5,297 bases of DNA from Spartobacteria bacterium (GCA_003445855.1 DMCG01000250.1:6630-11926), one strand, 5' to 3'. Shown: positions 1 to 5,297, counted from the first letter of the stretch. Notes: generated by a model from the sequence alone, not told the origin. Translations and numbers: made by a program.

Positions 1-353
1 TGGTGCAGCGTGGCCAGGCGGTGAGCCGCGGCCAAAAGATTGCCACGATGGGGACGGCGCATGGATTGTACGACGCGCACTTACATTTAGAGATCCGCAA
101 AAATCTCACGATCGGGATGAGCCGGGCAGCGTTTGCGCGCGACGACAGCAATTACTACGACCCAAGCCAATTCATTGTGTCACATCGACATCTCAAAACC
201 GGCCCTGGGACATATCGGATCGCGATGAACACGTTCACCCAGGACGCGAGAATCCGTTGGGACGAGGCCCGCAATTATTCTCACGCACAGACTGGTGGCG
301 GCTCAAGCGAATCGGCCGGCGCCTTGAAAAAGGCAATCGCGTCGCAGCATTAA
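1..353 (+). CDS. M23-family (LytM-type) zinc metallopeptidase, C-terminal fragment
   Basis: The frame is open from the left edge, so the true start lies outside the window; the GTG at 3 is probably an internal valine. About 117 residues remain. Counting from that GTG, GQAVSRGQKIATMG (4-17) resembles the strand of M23/LytM domains in which the enzyme faces a 'G..V..GQ.I..MG' turn. AHLHLEIRKN (25-34) carries the HxH motif (H26, H28), whose second histidine is normally a zinc ligand. YYDPSQFI (51-58) matches the usual end of the domain. M23 enzymes cleave peptide cross-links of peptidoglycan outside the cytoplasm, so a cell-wall role is expected. The other zinc ligands (an H...D pair) and any signal peptide would be upstream and cannot be checked. 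About 55 further residues follow the domain; this tail is polar, with a GGGSSES patch, and I do not recognise it. The family call is fairly safe; substrate and activity are not known. Confidence 0.8.
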   Translation, partial: VQRGQAVSRGQKIATMGTAHGLYDAHLHLEIRKNLTIGMSRAAFARDDSNYYDPSQFIVSHRHLKTGPGTYRIAMNTFTQDARIRWDEARNYSHAQTGGGSSESAGALKKAIASQH

Positions 354-370
354 ACTGCGGCGCTGAAATA

Positions 371-400
371 ATTGGAGACAGACGCGCTGTCGTCTCCCAA
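371..400. terminator. Stem-loop between convergent genes, possible bidirectional terminator
   Basis: GGAGAC (374-379) pairs with GTCTCC (392-397), and the stem continues inward as GAC (381-383) with GTC (389-391) around a five-base GCGCT loop, with A380 bulged. ATT (371-373) and AAT (399-401) can extend the base past a bulged C398. It sits in the 54-base gap between the stop of the M23 gene and the stop of the DUF3309 gene, which is where a shared terminator would be expected. There is no long T-run on either side, so intrinsic termination is only an inference. Confidence 0.4.
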
Positions 401-407
401 TTGTGAT

Positions 408-560
408 TTAAATCCGGCCGGCCAGAGCAAGGATCAGCACGATCAATAAAATCAGGCCGATGCCGCCGCTCGGATAATAACCCCAGCCCGAGCTATATGG
501 CCAGGAGGGGAAAGCTCCGATCAGTAGAAGCACGAGGATAATCAATAGAATTGTGCGCAT
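408..560 (-). CDS. DUF3309-family small membrane protein
   Basis: This is a 50-residue protein beginning MRTILLIILVLLLIGAF and ending in LALAGRI. It has two hydrophobic segments (about residues 3-17 and 33-47) joined by a conserved aromatic and glycine-rich turn, PSWPYSSGWGYYPSGG (18-33). That architecture, the WPYS-GWGY-PSGG core and the length match the DUF3309 family as I remember it. These are short hydrophobic proteins of unknown function found in many soil and plant-associated bacteria. I chose the ATG at 558-560 because it gives the family's usual length. An in-frame ATG at 615-617 would add 19 polar residues (METEDKDCHV...) not expected in the family. Neither start has a convincing Shine-Dalgarno sequence; the bases before the chosen ATG read CCTCCTCGAA. 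It converges with the M23 gene and diverges from purA. A role in the inner membrane is inferred from hydrophobicity only. Confidence 0.82.
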   Translation of the reverse strand: MRTILLIILVLLLIGAFPSWPYSSGWGYYPSGGIGLILLIVLILALAGRI

Positions 561-773
561 TTCGAGGAGGCTATTCGCGTCCACGGTGACATGACAATCT
601 TTATCTTCTGTCTCCATGCGTAGGAGCGCACGAGAGCGACCGAAAAGACCGACAAGAATAATCGGGGATCAAAATGTCTTGCAGTGGTGTGGCACCAACA
701 TATTGTTCGTCGGCACTCCCGACTGTGTCCTGCTGGATGCATCGGGAAAATTTTTTGCCTGTTTCGAATTCCG
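561..773. other. Divergent intergenic region between DUF3309 gene and purA
   Basis: This gap of about 210 bases should hold the promoters of both the leftward DUF3309 gene and the rightward purA-uppS pair. I see no strong -35/-10 pair, no clear ribosome-binding site before purA (the last 20 bases are T-rich and lack AGGAG), and no riboswitch-like architecture that I can recognise. GAGGAGG at 564-570 is on the + strand but is followed only by a ten-codon frame starting at 591, so it is probably not used. Confidence 0.5.
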
Positions 774-2042
774 ATGGCGAACACGATTCTAGTCGGCGCG
801 CAATGGGGCGATGAAGGGAAGGGGAAAATCATCGATGTGCTCACGGCGAAGGCCGACGTTGTCGTCCGCAGCCAGGGCGGGAACAATGCGGGCCACACGG
901 TGATCCATCGTGGCGCCAAATACATCCTGCACATGATCCCGTCGGGAATTCTCCGGCGCGGGAAGACTTGCGTGATCGGCAACGGCGTAGTTGTCGATCC
1001 GATCGCGCTCCTCTCCGAAATGGACAGCTTGCGCAAATTGGGAATCAAAATTGGAAAAAACTTGCTGATCAGCGATTGCGCCCATCTCGTTTTGCCTTAT
1101 CACCGCGTCATCGACGAACAGCGTGAGCTTCGCAAAGGCCGCGCGAAAATAGGGACGACCAAACGCGGGATCGGCCCGGCCTACGGCGATAAAGCCGCCC
1201 GCACCGGGCTGCGCGTTTCCGACTTGATGCAGCCGATCCTTTTCTCAAAAAAGTTGCAGGCCAAGATCCTCGAGAACAACAGCATTCTCCAGGCGCTCGG
1301 CGCAAAGCCGATCAGTTTTCGCGAGGTGAACGAAAGTTATCTTGCCGCGGGGGAAAAGTTGCGCCCATTCGTCTGCAACACGGTAGTTTATCTTCATCGC
1401 GCTCTTCAGCGCGGCAAGGAAATTCTCTTTGAAGGCGCACAAGGGACGTTTCTCGACATCGATCACGGCACTTACCCATATGTGACTTCATCAAATACGA
1501 CCGCGGGTGGCGCGTGCACTGGCACGGGAGTACCGCCGCATCGGATGGACCGCGTGGTAGGAGTGATGAAAGCGTATACGACACGCGTAGGCGAAGGGGC
1601 GTTGCCCACCGAAGATCGACAATTAGCTGCAACGCTTCACAAATTAGGCCGCGAGTTTGGAGCGACAACCGGCCGGGCGCGCCGCTGCGGCTGGTTTGAC
1701 GCCGTGGCTACGCGCTATGCGACGATGATCAACGGCATCGACGAGCTTGCCATTACAAACCTAGACGGGCTCGACCATGTCGATCCAATTCGTATCTGCG
1801 TGGCGTATCGGCTAAATGGGAAACGCCTGGATGTTCCACCGTGCGACGCGGCCAAGCTCGATAATTGCGAACCGGTTTACAAAGAAATGCGCGGCTGGAA
1901 TCAATCTACACATTCAGCGCGAAAACTTTCGCAACTTCCTTCAGCAGCAAAAGATTACGTCAGATACATTTCCGGACTCACCGGAGCCAGATTATCAATC
2001 GTCAGTGTCGGACCGGCTCGCGGTGAGACGATCATTTTGTAG
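774..2042 (+). CDS. purA: Adenylosuccinate synthetase
   Basis: This cytoplasmic enzyme joins IMP and aspartate using GTP to give adenylosuccinate, the first committed step from IMP to AMP. The 422-residue length is close to the family norm of about 430. Visible motifs are the P-loop-like WGDEGKGK (11-18) with the catalytic Asp13, NNAGHT (37-42) with the catalytic His41, the IMP-contact segment IGTTKRGIGPAYGDK (126-140), LFEGAQGTFLDIDHGTYPYV (218-237), TTGRARRCGWFDA (298-310) and the guanine-site tail SVGPARGETI (411-420). The ATG at 774 places MANTILVGAQWGDEGKGK at the terminus as in characterised homologues. The frame stays open upstream to about 684, but those 30 residues do not look like family sequence. 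No good Shine-Dalgarno sequence precedes the start. The stop lies 2 bases before the next gene, so the two are probably co-transcribed and translationally coupled. Nothing is missing, and the enzyme should be functional. Confidence 0.97.
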   Translation: MANTILVGAQWGDEGKGKIIDVLTAKADVVVRSQGGNNAGHTVIHRGAKYILHMIPSGILRRGKTCVIGNGVVVDPIALLSEMDSLRKLGIKIGKNLLISDCAHLVLPYHRVIDEQRELRKGRAKIGTTKRGIGPAYGDKAARTGLRVSDLMQPILFSKKLQAKILENNSILQALGAKPISFREVNESYLAAGEKLRPFVCNTVVYLHRALQRGKEILFEGAQGTFLDIDHGTYPYVTSSNTTAGGACTGTGVPPHRMDRVVGVMKAYTTRVGEGALPTEDRQLAATLHKLGREFGATTGRARRCGWFDAVATRYATMINGIDELAITNLDGLDHVDPIRICVAYRLNGKRLDVPPCDAAKLDNCEPVYKEMRGWNQSTHSARKLSQLPSAAKDYVRYISGLTGARLSIVSVGPARGETIIL

Positions 2043-2044
2043 CC

Positions 2045-2761
2045 GTGGCCTCCAACATGAGATCGGTCCCCCGGCACGTCGCCATTATCATGGACGGCAA
2101 TGGCCGATGGGCCAAGGCGCGCGGGCTCCCGCGAATCAAAGGCCACGAACAAGGAGCGCAGGCCGCGCGCGAATGCGTGGAAGGCTGCGGCGAACTCAAG
2201 ATCGAATATCTCACCCTCTATGCCTTTTCTGCCGAGAACTGGCAGCGCCCGAAAAGCGAAGTCTTCGCGTTGATGCGTCTGCTCGAAAAATTTTTAAAGG
2301 AAAAAACGCCGGAACTGATCGAGAAAAATGTTCGCCTTCAGGCGATCGGCCGGCTGACGGATCTTCCTGAAACTTGCCAGCAACAACTTCACAAAACAAT
2401 CGAAGCCACAGCGGGCAACAACGGTCTCACCCTGATTCTGGCGCTCAGTTACGGCGGACGGCTGGAGATCATCGATGGAATCAAAAGCCTGCTCCGCGCG
2501 GTCGAGCTCGGCCACATCGACAAAGCGATGATCGACGTTGAGATGTTCAGTAAACATCTTTACACGCGATATTATCCCGATCCCGATTTGCTCATCCGCA
2601 CCTCGGGCGAGATGCGCTTATCGAACTTTCTTCTTTGGCAGCTTTCTTACACGGAAATGTATGTGACGCCGAAACTCTGGCCCGATTTCACAAAAAAAGA
2701 TCTCTTCGCCGCAGTCGAAGAATATGGCCGAAGACAACGCCGCTACGGCGCGGTGGAATAG
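2045..2761 (+). CDS. uppS: Isoprenyl transferase (undecaprenyl diphosphate synthase, cis type)
   Basis: This enzyme condenses isopentenyl diphosphate onto farnesyl diphosphate in the cis configuration, making the undecaprenyl carrier used for peptidoglycan and other envelope polymers. It is 238 residues, typical for the family. Motifs are HVAIIMDGNGRWAK (11-24) with the catalytic Asp17 that positions magnesium, KGHEQGAQAAR (32-42), LTLYAFSAENWQRPKSEV (56-73), ALSYGGR (133-139), and PDPDLLIRTSGEMRLSNF (178-195) with the IPP-binding RTSGE (185-189), followed by LLWQLSYTEMYVTPKLWPDF. The GTG at 2045 starts 2 bases after the purA stop; an ATG at 2057 would remove only four residues and is equally possible. 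No Shine-Dalgarno sequence is obvious, which fits coupling to purA. The usual partners cdsA and dxr are not downstream; the gene instead ends directly against a hairpin-rich repeat and faces hemW. The exact chain length of the product cannot be read from sequence. Confidence 0.96.
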   Translation: MASNMRSVPRHVAIIMDGNGRWAKARGLPRIKGHEQGAQAARECVEGCGELKIEYLTLYAFSAENWQRPKSEVFALMRLLEKFLKEKTPELIEKNVRLQAIGRLTDLPETCQQQLHKTIEATAGNNGLTLILALSYGGRLEIIDGIKSLLRAVELGHIDKAMIDVEMFSKHLYTRYYPDPDLLIRTSGEMRLSNFLLWQLSYTEMYVTPKLWPDFTKKDLFAAVEEYGRRQRRYGAVE

Positions 2762-2924
2762 TTGTAGCCGCTTCGCTGTGCGAAGCGCGACAATTCTGGG
2801 GAGCACAGGCTGCCAGCCTGTCCTTTTCGGCAAGCCTTGCCGAAAAGAATTTCGTCGGGCAGGCTGCCGACGACTGCAGGCAAGCTGCCTGCGCTCCCCA
2901 GACGCGCAGGCGTAGCTTCTACAA
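2762..2924. repeat. Nested palindromic REP-like cluster between convergent genes
   Basis: The element is bounded by TTGTAG (2762-2767) and CTACAA (2919-2924). Inside are several perfect or near-perfect hairpins. H1: CGCTTCGC (2769-2776) with GCGAAGCG (2780-2787), loop TGT. H2: ACAGGCT (2805-2811) with AGCCTGT (2815-2821), loop GCC. H3: an 11-bp stem, CTTTTCGGCAA (2823-2833) with TTGCCGAAAAG (2837-2847), loop GCC. H4: CGTCGG (2853-2858) with CCGACG (2867-2872). H5: GCAGGCA (2876-2882) with TGCCTGC (2886-2892), loop AGC. H2-H5 are enclosed by a perfect 10-bp pair, TCTGGGGAGC (2795-2804) with GCTCCCCAGA (2893-2902). It starts at the base after the uppS stop, and its right end contains the hemW stop (TAG on the - strand, 2919-2921). 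It probably acts as a two-way transcription barrier and looks like a non-coding mobile or repetitive palindrome; its copy number cannot be judged from one window. Confidence 0.85.
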
Positions 2925-4112
2925 AAGTGCTTCCGCTACTGAGTCGGCGACGCACTTTCCTGCCGGCGTGAGCACGAAGTTTCCCTCGGCTTGGCGAAGC
3001 AACCCGAGCGATATGAATTCTTCTGCTGCTGCATATCGATCTTGCACCAACGCGGTGGAAATCCCCTGGCGTGTGCGCAGCGACAGCGCGATTCGCTCGG
3101 CGCGCTTCATTTCCGAAGTGAGTTGCTCCGTTGTGCTAATGGCCGATTCTCCCGATGAAATCCGGTCGGCGTACGCGCGATAATCAGAAACGTTCTGCCA
3201 GCGTTGTGACCCGCGAGTTGAAAATGCGCTTGGACCGATACCAAGATAATCGTCGCCTGCCCAATAAGCGCTATTGTGCGCCGAGGAGAAGCCGGGCCGC
3301 GCGTAGTTCGAGATTTCGTAATGTTCGTAGCCCGCGTCTTGCAAGATCGATATCGTCATTTCGAACAACTGCGCGTCGACGTCTGGATCGGCGTGGAGCT
3401 CGCCGCGCGCCTGGCGCAGGAAAAATTCCGTGTCCTCCTCGTAAGTCAGACAGTAAGCAGAGATATGTTCGGGTTGCAGGCTGATTGTTTTTTCCAGGGT
3501 CGAGCGCCATTGCGGCGTGGTTTGACCCGGCAGCCCAAACATAAGATCGACATTTATATTCGAGAATCCCGCCGCGCGCAGAATGGAAAATGACTTCTCA
3601 GCCTGCGGCGCATTGTGTTCGCGCCCGAGAATTTTAAGCAATTCCTCATCCCAGGATTGCACGCCGAGACTGATTCGATTCACGCCGAGCTCACGCAACA
3701 AAGCGGCCTTACGCGCGGAAACGCTTCCGGGATTCGCTTCCACCGTCCATTCTGTCAACGTCGAGAGATCGAGCCGCTCATGAAAGCCTTTGAGTAGAAG
3801 TTCCAACTGCGAGGTCGTGAGGGCGGTTGGCGTGCCGCCACCGAAGTAAATCGTCGATGGAAGTAGATGTCGATCTTGCGTGTGTTGCTCGAGTTCGCGC
3901 AATATCGCTTCACAGAAGCGCTCTGTTTGCGAACGATCGAGCAGGTCTTTGTAAAACGCGCAGTACGGGCAAATGCGCGCACAAAACGGGATGTGCAGGT
4001 AGAGGTGCCGAATCGGTTCTGTAGAGGCAGGCGTGTCGCCTGCGATAGCTGGACAAGCAGCCGTCACGGCTGCCACTACAGCTGAACAGTTGTGATTCCT
4101 CCTGTTGTTCAT
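2919..4112 (-). CDS. hemW: HemW, radical SAM heme chaperone (HemN-like)
   Basis: HemW binds heme and an S-adenosylmethionine-linked 4Fe-4S cluster and is thought to deliver heme to haem proteins; it is often misannotated as coproporphyrinogen III oxidase HemN. Counting from a possible GTG at 4127 (402 residues), the radical SAM motif is HIPFCARICPYCAF (45-58), cysteines 49, 53 and 56. The following residues are AF, not the fourth cysteine (CxC) of true HemN, which favours HemW. Other motifs are YFGGGTPT (94-101), TVEANPGS (128-135), RISLGVQSWD (151-160), NVDLMFGLPGQT (192-203), HISAYCLTYEEDTEFF (221-236), YEISNYARPG (270-279), HNSAYWAGDDYLGIGPSA (284-301) and a C-terminal HemN-C-like winged region (about 338-400). 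I list the ATG at 4110-4112, but the start is uncertain: homology begins only at IRHLYLHIPFC (near 4010), and the preceding 30-odd codons include a palindromic repeat. The gene converges on uppS and diverges from the DUF362 gene. Confidence 0.94.
   Translation of the reverse strand: MNNRRNHNCSAVVAAVTAACPAIAGDTPASTEPIRHLYLHIPFCARICPYCAFYKDLLDRSQTERFCEAILRELEQHTQDRHLLPSTIYFGGGTPTALTTSQLELLLKGFHERLDLSTLTEWTVEANPGSVSARKAALLRELGVNRISLGVQSWDEELLKILGREHNAPQAEKSFSILRAAGFSNINVDLMFGLPGQTTPQWRSTLEKTISLQPEHISAYCLTYEEDTEFFLRQARGELHADPDVDAQLFEMTISILQDAGYEHYEISNYARPGFSSAHNSAYWAGDDYLGIGPSAFSTRGSQRWQNVSDYRAYADRISSGESAISTTEQLTSEMKRAERIALSLRTRQGISTALVQDRYAAAEEFISLGLLRQAEGNFVLTPAGKCVADSVAEALL
4020..4080. repeat. 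REP-like double-hairpin element inside the hemW 5' end
   Basis: This is a 61-base element with imperfect terminal inverted repeats: TGTAGAGGCAG (4020-4030) against CTGCCACTACA (4070-4080), 10 of 11 bases complementary. Between them lie two hairpins of the same form: GCAGGCG (4027-4033) with CGCCTGC (4037-4043), loop TGT; and GCAGCCG (4057-4063) with CGGCTGC (4067-4073), loop TCA. Each has a 7-bp stem and a 3-base loop. The outer arms partly overlap the hairpin arms, so two alternative folds exist. The TGTAG/CTACA ends are shared with the larger cluster at 2762-2924. Read on the - strand it is in frame with hemW and would encode the alanine-rich stretch VVAAVTAACPAIAGDTPAST. Confidence 0.8.
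4098..4103 (-). promoter_or_regulatory. AGGAGG Shine-Dalgarno-like site upstream of hemW core
   Basis: The - strand reads AGGAGG here, the best Shine-Dalgarno match seen in the window. The nearest in-frame start codons downstream are GTG at 4074-4076 and GTG at 4065-4067, both inside the palindromic element and 21 or more bases away, too far for a normal spacing. The ATG at 4110-4112 and GTG at 4125-4127 lie upstream of it. It may be the original hemW ribosome-binding site left behind after insertion of the repeat, or a coincidence within an AGG-AGG codon pair. Confidence 0.4.
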
Positions 4113-4144
4113 AGAGTCCGTTGCCACCTCTCAGGTCGTTGTCG

Positions 4145-5185
4145 ATGCGAAACGTAGCTCTTGTTTTTTTCTGCGCCATTACCTTCGCGTTTGCGCAAGG
4201 ACCACGGCCAACACCTGCTCCGTCCATCGTTTATGCGGTGCACGATCCGGATGCGATCAAAGATTACGAGGCGAATCCGCGCGTTGTGCGCGCGATGGTG
4301 GATCGACTCGTTCTCGCGGCGACCGGACAATCAGAAGTGGCGAAGGCGTGGGCATCGCTGGTTTCTCCGAATGATAAGATTGGAATCAAAATTTCGGCGG
4401 CAGGCGGCGAACTTTTCACGACCCACCACGACGTGGTCAACGCAATTGTCGATGGTCTGGCCGCGGCGGGACATGCACGCGGCAGCATTATCGTGTGGGA
4501 TCGTTCTCTGGGCGGAATCAAGGATGCCGGTTATCGGACAGAGGCCGATCGTTATCAATTGAAAGCGATTGCGCCACGCGATGGCTACGATGCCAAGGCG
4601 GTCCTTTCCGCGCCGTTGATCGGGAAACTGGTTTGGGGCGATCTCGATTACAAGAGCGACAAAGGAAAAATGCCGCTTCTCTCCGACACGGAGAACACGA
4701 GCAACCTGAGTCATTTTTCGCACATCCTTTCGACTGAGGTCACGAAAATCATCAACGTTCCGGTGATGAGCAGCAGTGAAACCAACGGCATCGCCGGTTG
4801 TCTATACAACGTGACGATCCCGAACATCGACAACTGGCGCCGTTTTACCCAGGGCTTCGGTTTTGGCGCGGAGAGCATCGCGGAAATTTACAGCAGTCCG
4901 CTGATCGCAAAAAAAGTCGTGTTTAATTTGATGGACGGTCTCGTCGCGCAATATGCGGGAGGTCCGCAGTCGCAGCCGAACTACGCGGTGCATCACGCCA
5001 CGCTCTACGCCAGCAAGGATCCGGTGGCGCTGGACGTCGTTGCGTTGAAACGATTGGAGCAATGGCGCGCTCGCTCCATCCTCCCGGCCATCGGTCACAT
5101 GACGGATTACGTGCAGGTGGCTACGCAACTCGGCTTGGGCAACTCAGCCGGAGATCGCATCGAGATCAAGAATGTCGGACGCTAA
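4145..5185 (+). CDS. Exported DUF362-family protein
   Basis: This is a 346-residue protein starting MRNVALVFFCAITFAFA|Q, a short Sec-type signal peptide with an AFA cleavage site after residue 17, so it is probably exported. The mature part resembles DUF362 proteins. SPNDKIGIKISAAGGELFTT (74-93) is followed by a helix, HDVVNAIVDGLAAAG. IIVWDRSLGGIKDAGY (115-130) comes next, then INVPVMSSSETNGIAGCLYN (203-222) continuing into IPNIDNWRRF (225-234), VVFNLMDGLVAQYAGGP (258-274), and the C-terminal YASKDPVALDVVALKRLE (288-305). DUF362 domains sometimes accompany 4Fe-4S modules, but there are only two cysteines (10, in the signal peptide, and 219), so this protein has no cluster motif of its own. 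Function is unknown. I chose the ATG at 4145 because it starts the signal peptide directly; a TTG at 4121 would add eight residues and overlap the hemW 5' end. It is divergent from hemW with only about 32 bases between the chosen starts. Confidence 0.85.
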   Translation: MRNVALVFFCAITFAFAQGPRPTPAPSIVYAVHDPDAIKDYEANPRVVRAMVDRLVLAATGQSEVAKAWASLVSPNDKIGIKISAAGGELFTTHHDVVNAIVDGLAAAGHARGSIIVWDRSLGGIKDAGYRTEADRYQLKAIAPRDGYDAKAVLSAPLIGKLVWGDLDYKSDKGKMPLLSDTENTSNLSHFSHILSTEVTKIINVPVMSSSETNGIAGCLYNVTIPNIDNWRRFTQGFGFGAESIAEIYSSPLIAKKVVFNLMDGLVAQYAGGPQSQPNYAVHHATLYASKDPVALDVVALKRLEQWRARSILPAIGHMTDYVQVATQLGLGNSAGDRIEIKNVGR

Positions 5186-5197
5186 ATGTTTTCTGGA

Positions 5198-5212
5198 GGT
5201 TCTATTAGAACC
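5198..5212 (+). terminator. Short hairpin after the DUF362 gene
   Basis: GGTTCT (5198-5203) pairs perfectly with AGAACC (5207-5212) around an ATT loop, 13 bases after the DUF362 stop. No T-run follows (the next bases are GGTCCCGT), so it is a weak terminator candidate at best and could equally be a small attenuating or chance structure. Confidence 0.25.
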
Positions 5213-5244
5213 GGTCCCGTAAAATAAAGCGCGCGATTAACAAA

Positions 5245-5297
5245 ATGGCTTCCTGGCTATTTCACGGCCCACTCCTGCGCTCGGTTTCGCGATCGTT
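5245..5297 (+). CDS. Possible start of a further gene, truncated by the window edge
   Basis: An ATG at 5245 opens a frame that stays open for 17 codons to the edge, beginning MASWLFHGPLLRSVSRS. The short hydrophobic and then basic character could be the start of a membrane or exported protein. It is on the same strand as, and 59 bases after, the DUF362 gene. There is no clear ribosome-binding site; a GGAGG at 5195-5199 is too far upstream and partly in a hairpin. Seventeen codons are too few to identify it or even to be sure it is a gene. Confidence 0.3.
   Translation, partial: MASWLFHGPLLRSVSRS

Noticed and set aside
564..623. GAGGAGG followed by a ten-codon + strand frame starting at 591
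   Set aside because: The frame ends after ten codons (MTIFIFCLHA) and is antisense to the DUF3309 upstream region. A leader peptide is possible, but nothing supports it.
679..706. TTGCAG-16 bases-TATTGT as a sigma-70-type promoter for purA
   Set aside because: It has only 3/6 and 4/6 consensus matches in a region where such matches occur by chance, so it was not strong enough to annotate.
684..773. Upstream in-frame extension of purA starting at GTG 684
   Set aside because: The 30 added residues do not resemble the family terminus. The ATG at 774 gives the canonical MANTILVGAQWGDEGKGK beginning.
542..1048. 168-codon open frame on the - strand overlapping the purA 5' end and the DUF3309 gene
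   Set aside because: It lies antisense to the clearly coding purA, has irregular composition with many Arg/Pro/Ser residues, and shows no recognisable domain. It is best explained as a shadow of purA codon bias.
1816..2370. 184-codon + strand open frame across the purA-uppS junction
   Set aside because: It overlaps two genuine genes in another frame, and its translation is rich in Arg/Ser/Pro with no motif.
2795..2902. CRISPR-like array
   Set aside because: The hairpins differ in sequence and are not separated by regular unique spacers. There are no cas genes nearby.
2635..3183. 182-codon + strand open frame running through the palindrome cluster
   Set aside because: It overlaps the end of uppS, the non-coding hairpins and the antisense of hemW. 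The translation has low-complexity Ala/Arg/Ser and no family resemblance.
5186..5227. 13-codon open frame (ATG 5186) just after the DUF362 stop
   Set aside because: It is too short, has no family resemblance, and contains the hairpin at 5198-5212.

Overview
The window reads as ordinary chromosome from a soil-type Verrucomicrobiota bacterium, probably of the Chthoniobacterales/Udaeobacter kind. This placement is an inference from memory of such genomes. It rests on the moderately high G+C content, the DUF3309 membrane peptide, the style of the proteins, and above all the nested hairpin repeats with TGTAG/CTACA ends and GCAGGC-type stems. No marker gene here proves the taxonomy.

Layout from left to right: (1) the 3' end of an M23-type zinc endopeptidase gene on the + strand, ending at 353; (2) a stem-loop at 371-400 between converging genes; (3) a tiny two-helix DUF3309 membrane protein on the - strand (408-560); (4) a leader of about 210 bases with no convincing promoter; (5) purA (774-2042) and uppS (2045-2761), both + strand and only 2 bases apart; (6) a 163-base cluster of nested palindromes (2762-2924) that fills the whole gap between the converging uppS and hemW stop codons; (7) hemW on the - strand (2919 to about 4112), with a second, smaller palindromic element (4020-4080) inside the 5' end of its reading frame; (8) an exported DUF362-family protein on the + strand (4145-5185), divergent from hemW; (9) a short tail holding a weak hairpin and possibly the first codons of another gene running off the edge.

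The genes do not form one pathway. purA (AMP synthesis) and uppS (the lipid carrier for cell-wall synthesis) are housekeeping genes, probably co-transcribed. HemW is a radical-SAM heme chaperone. The M23 fragment concerns the cell wall. The DUF362 protein is exported and its function is unknown.

I found no new multi-gene system. The most interesting signal is the pair of palindromic, REP-like elements flanking hemW. One abuts the uppS stop codon and its end overlaps the hemW stop codon. The other lies in frame within the hemW 5' end, where it appears to separate a good AGGAGG ribosome-binding site from the conserved protein and to add an alanine-rich leader.
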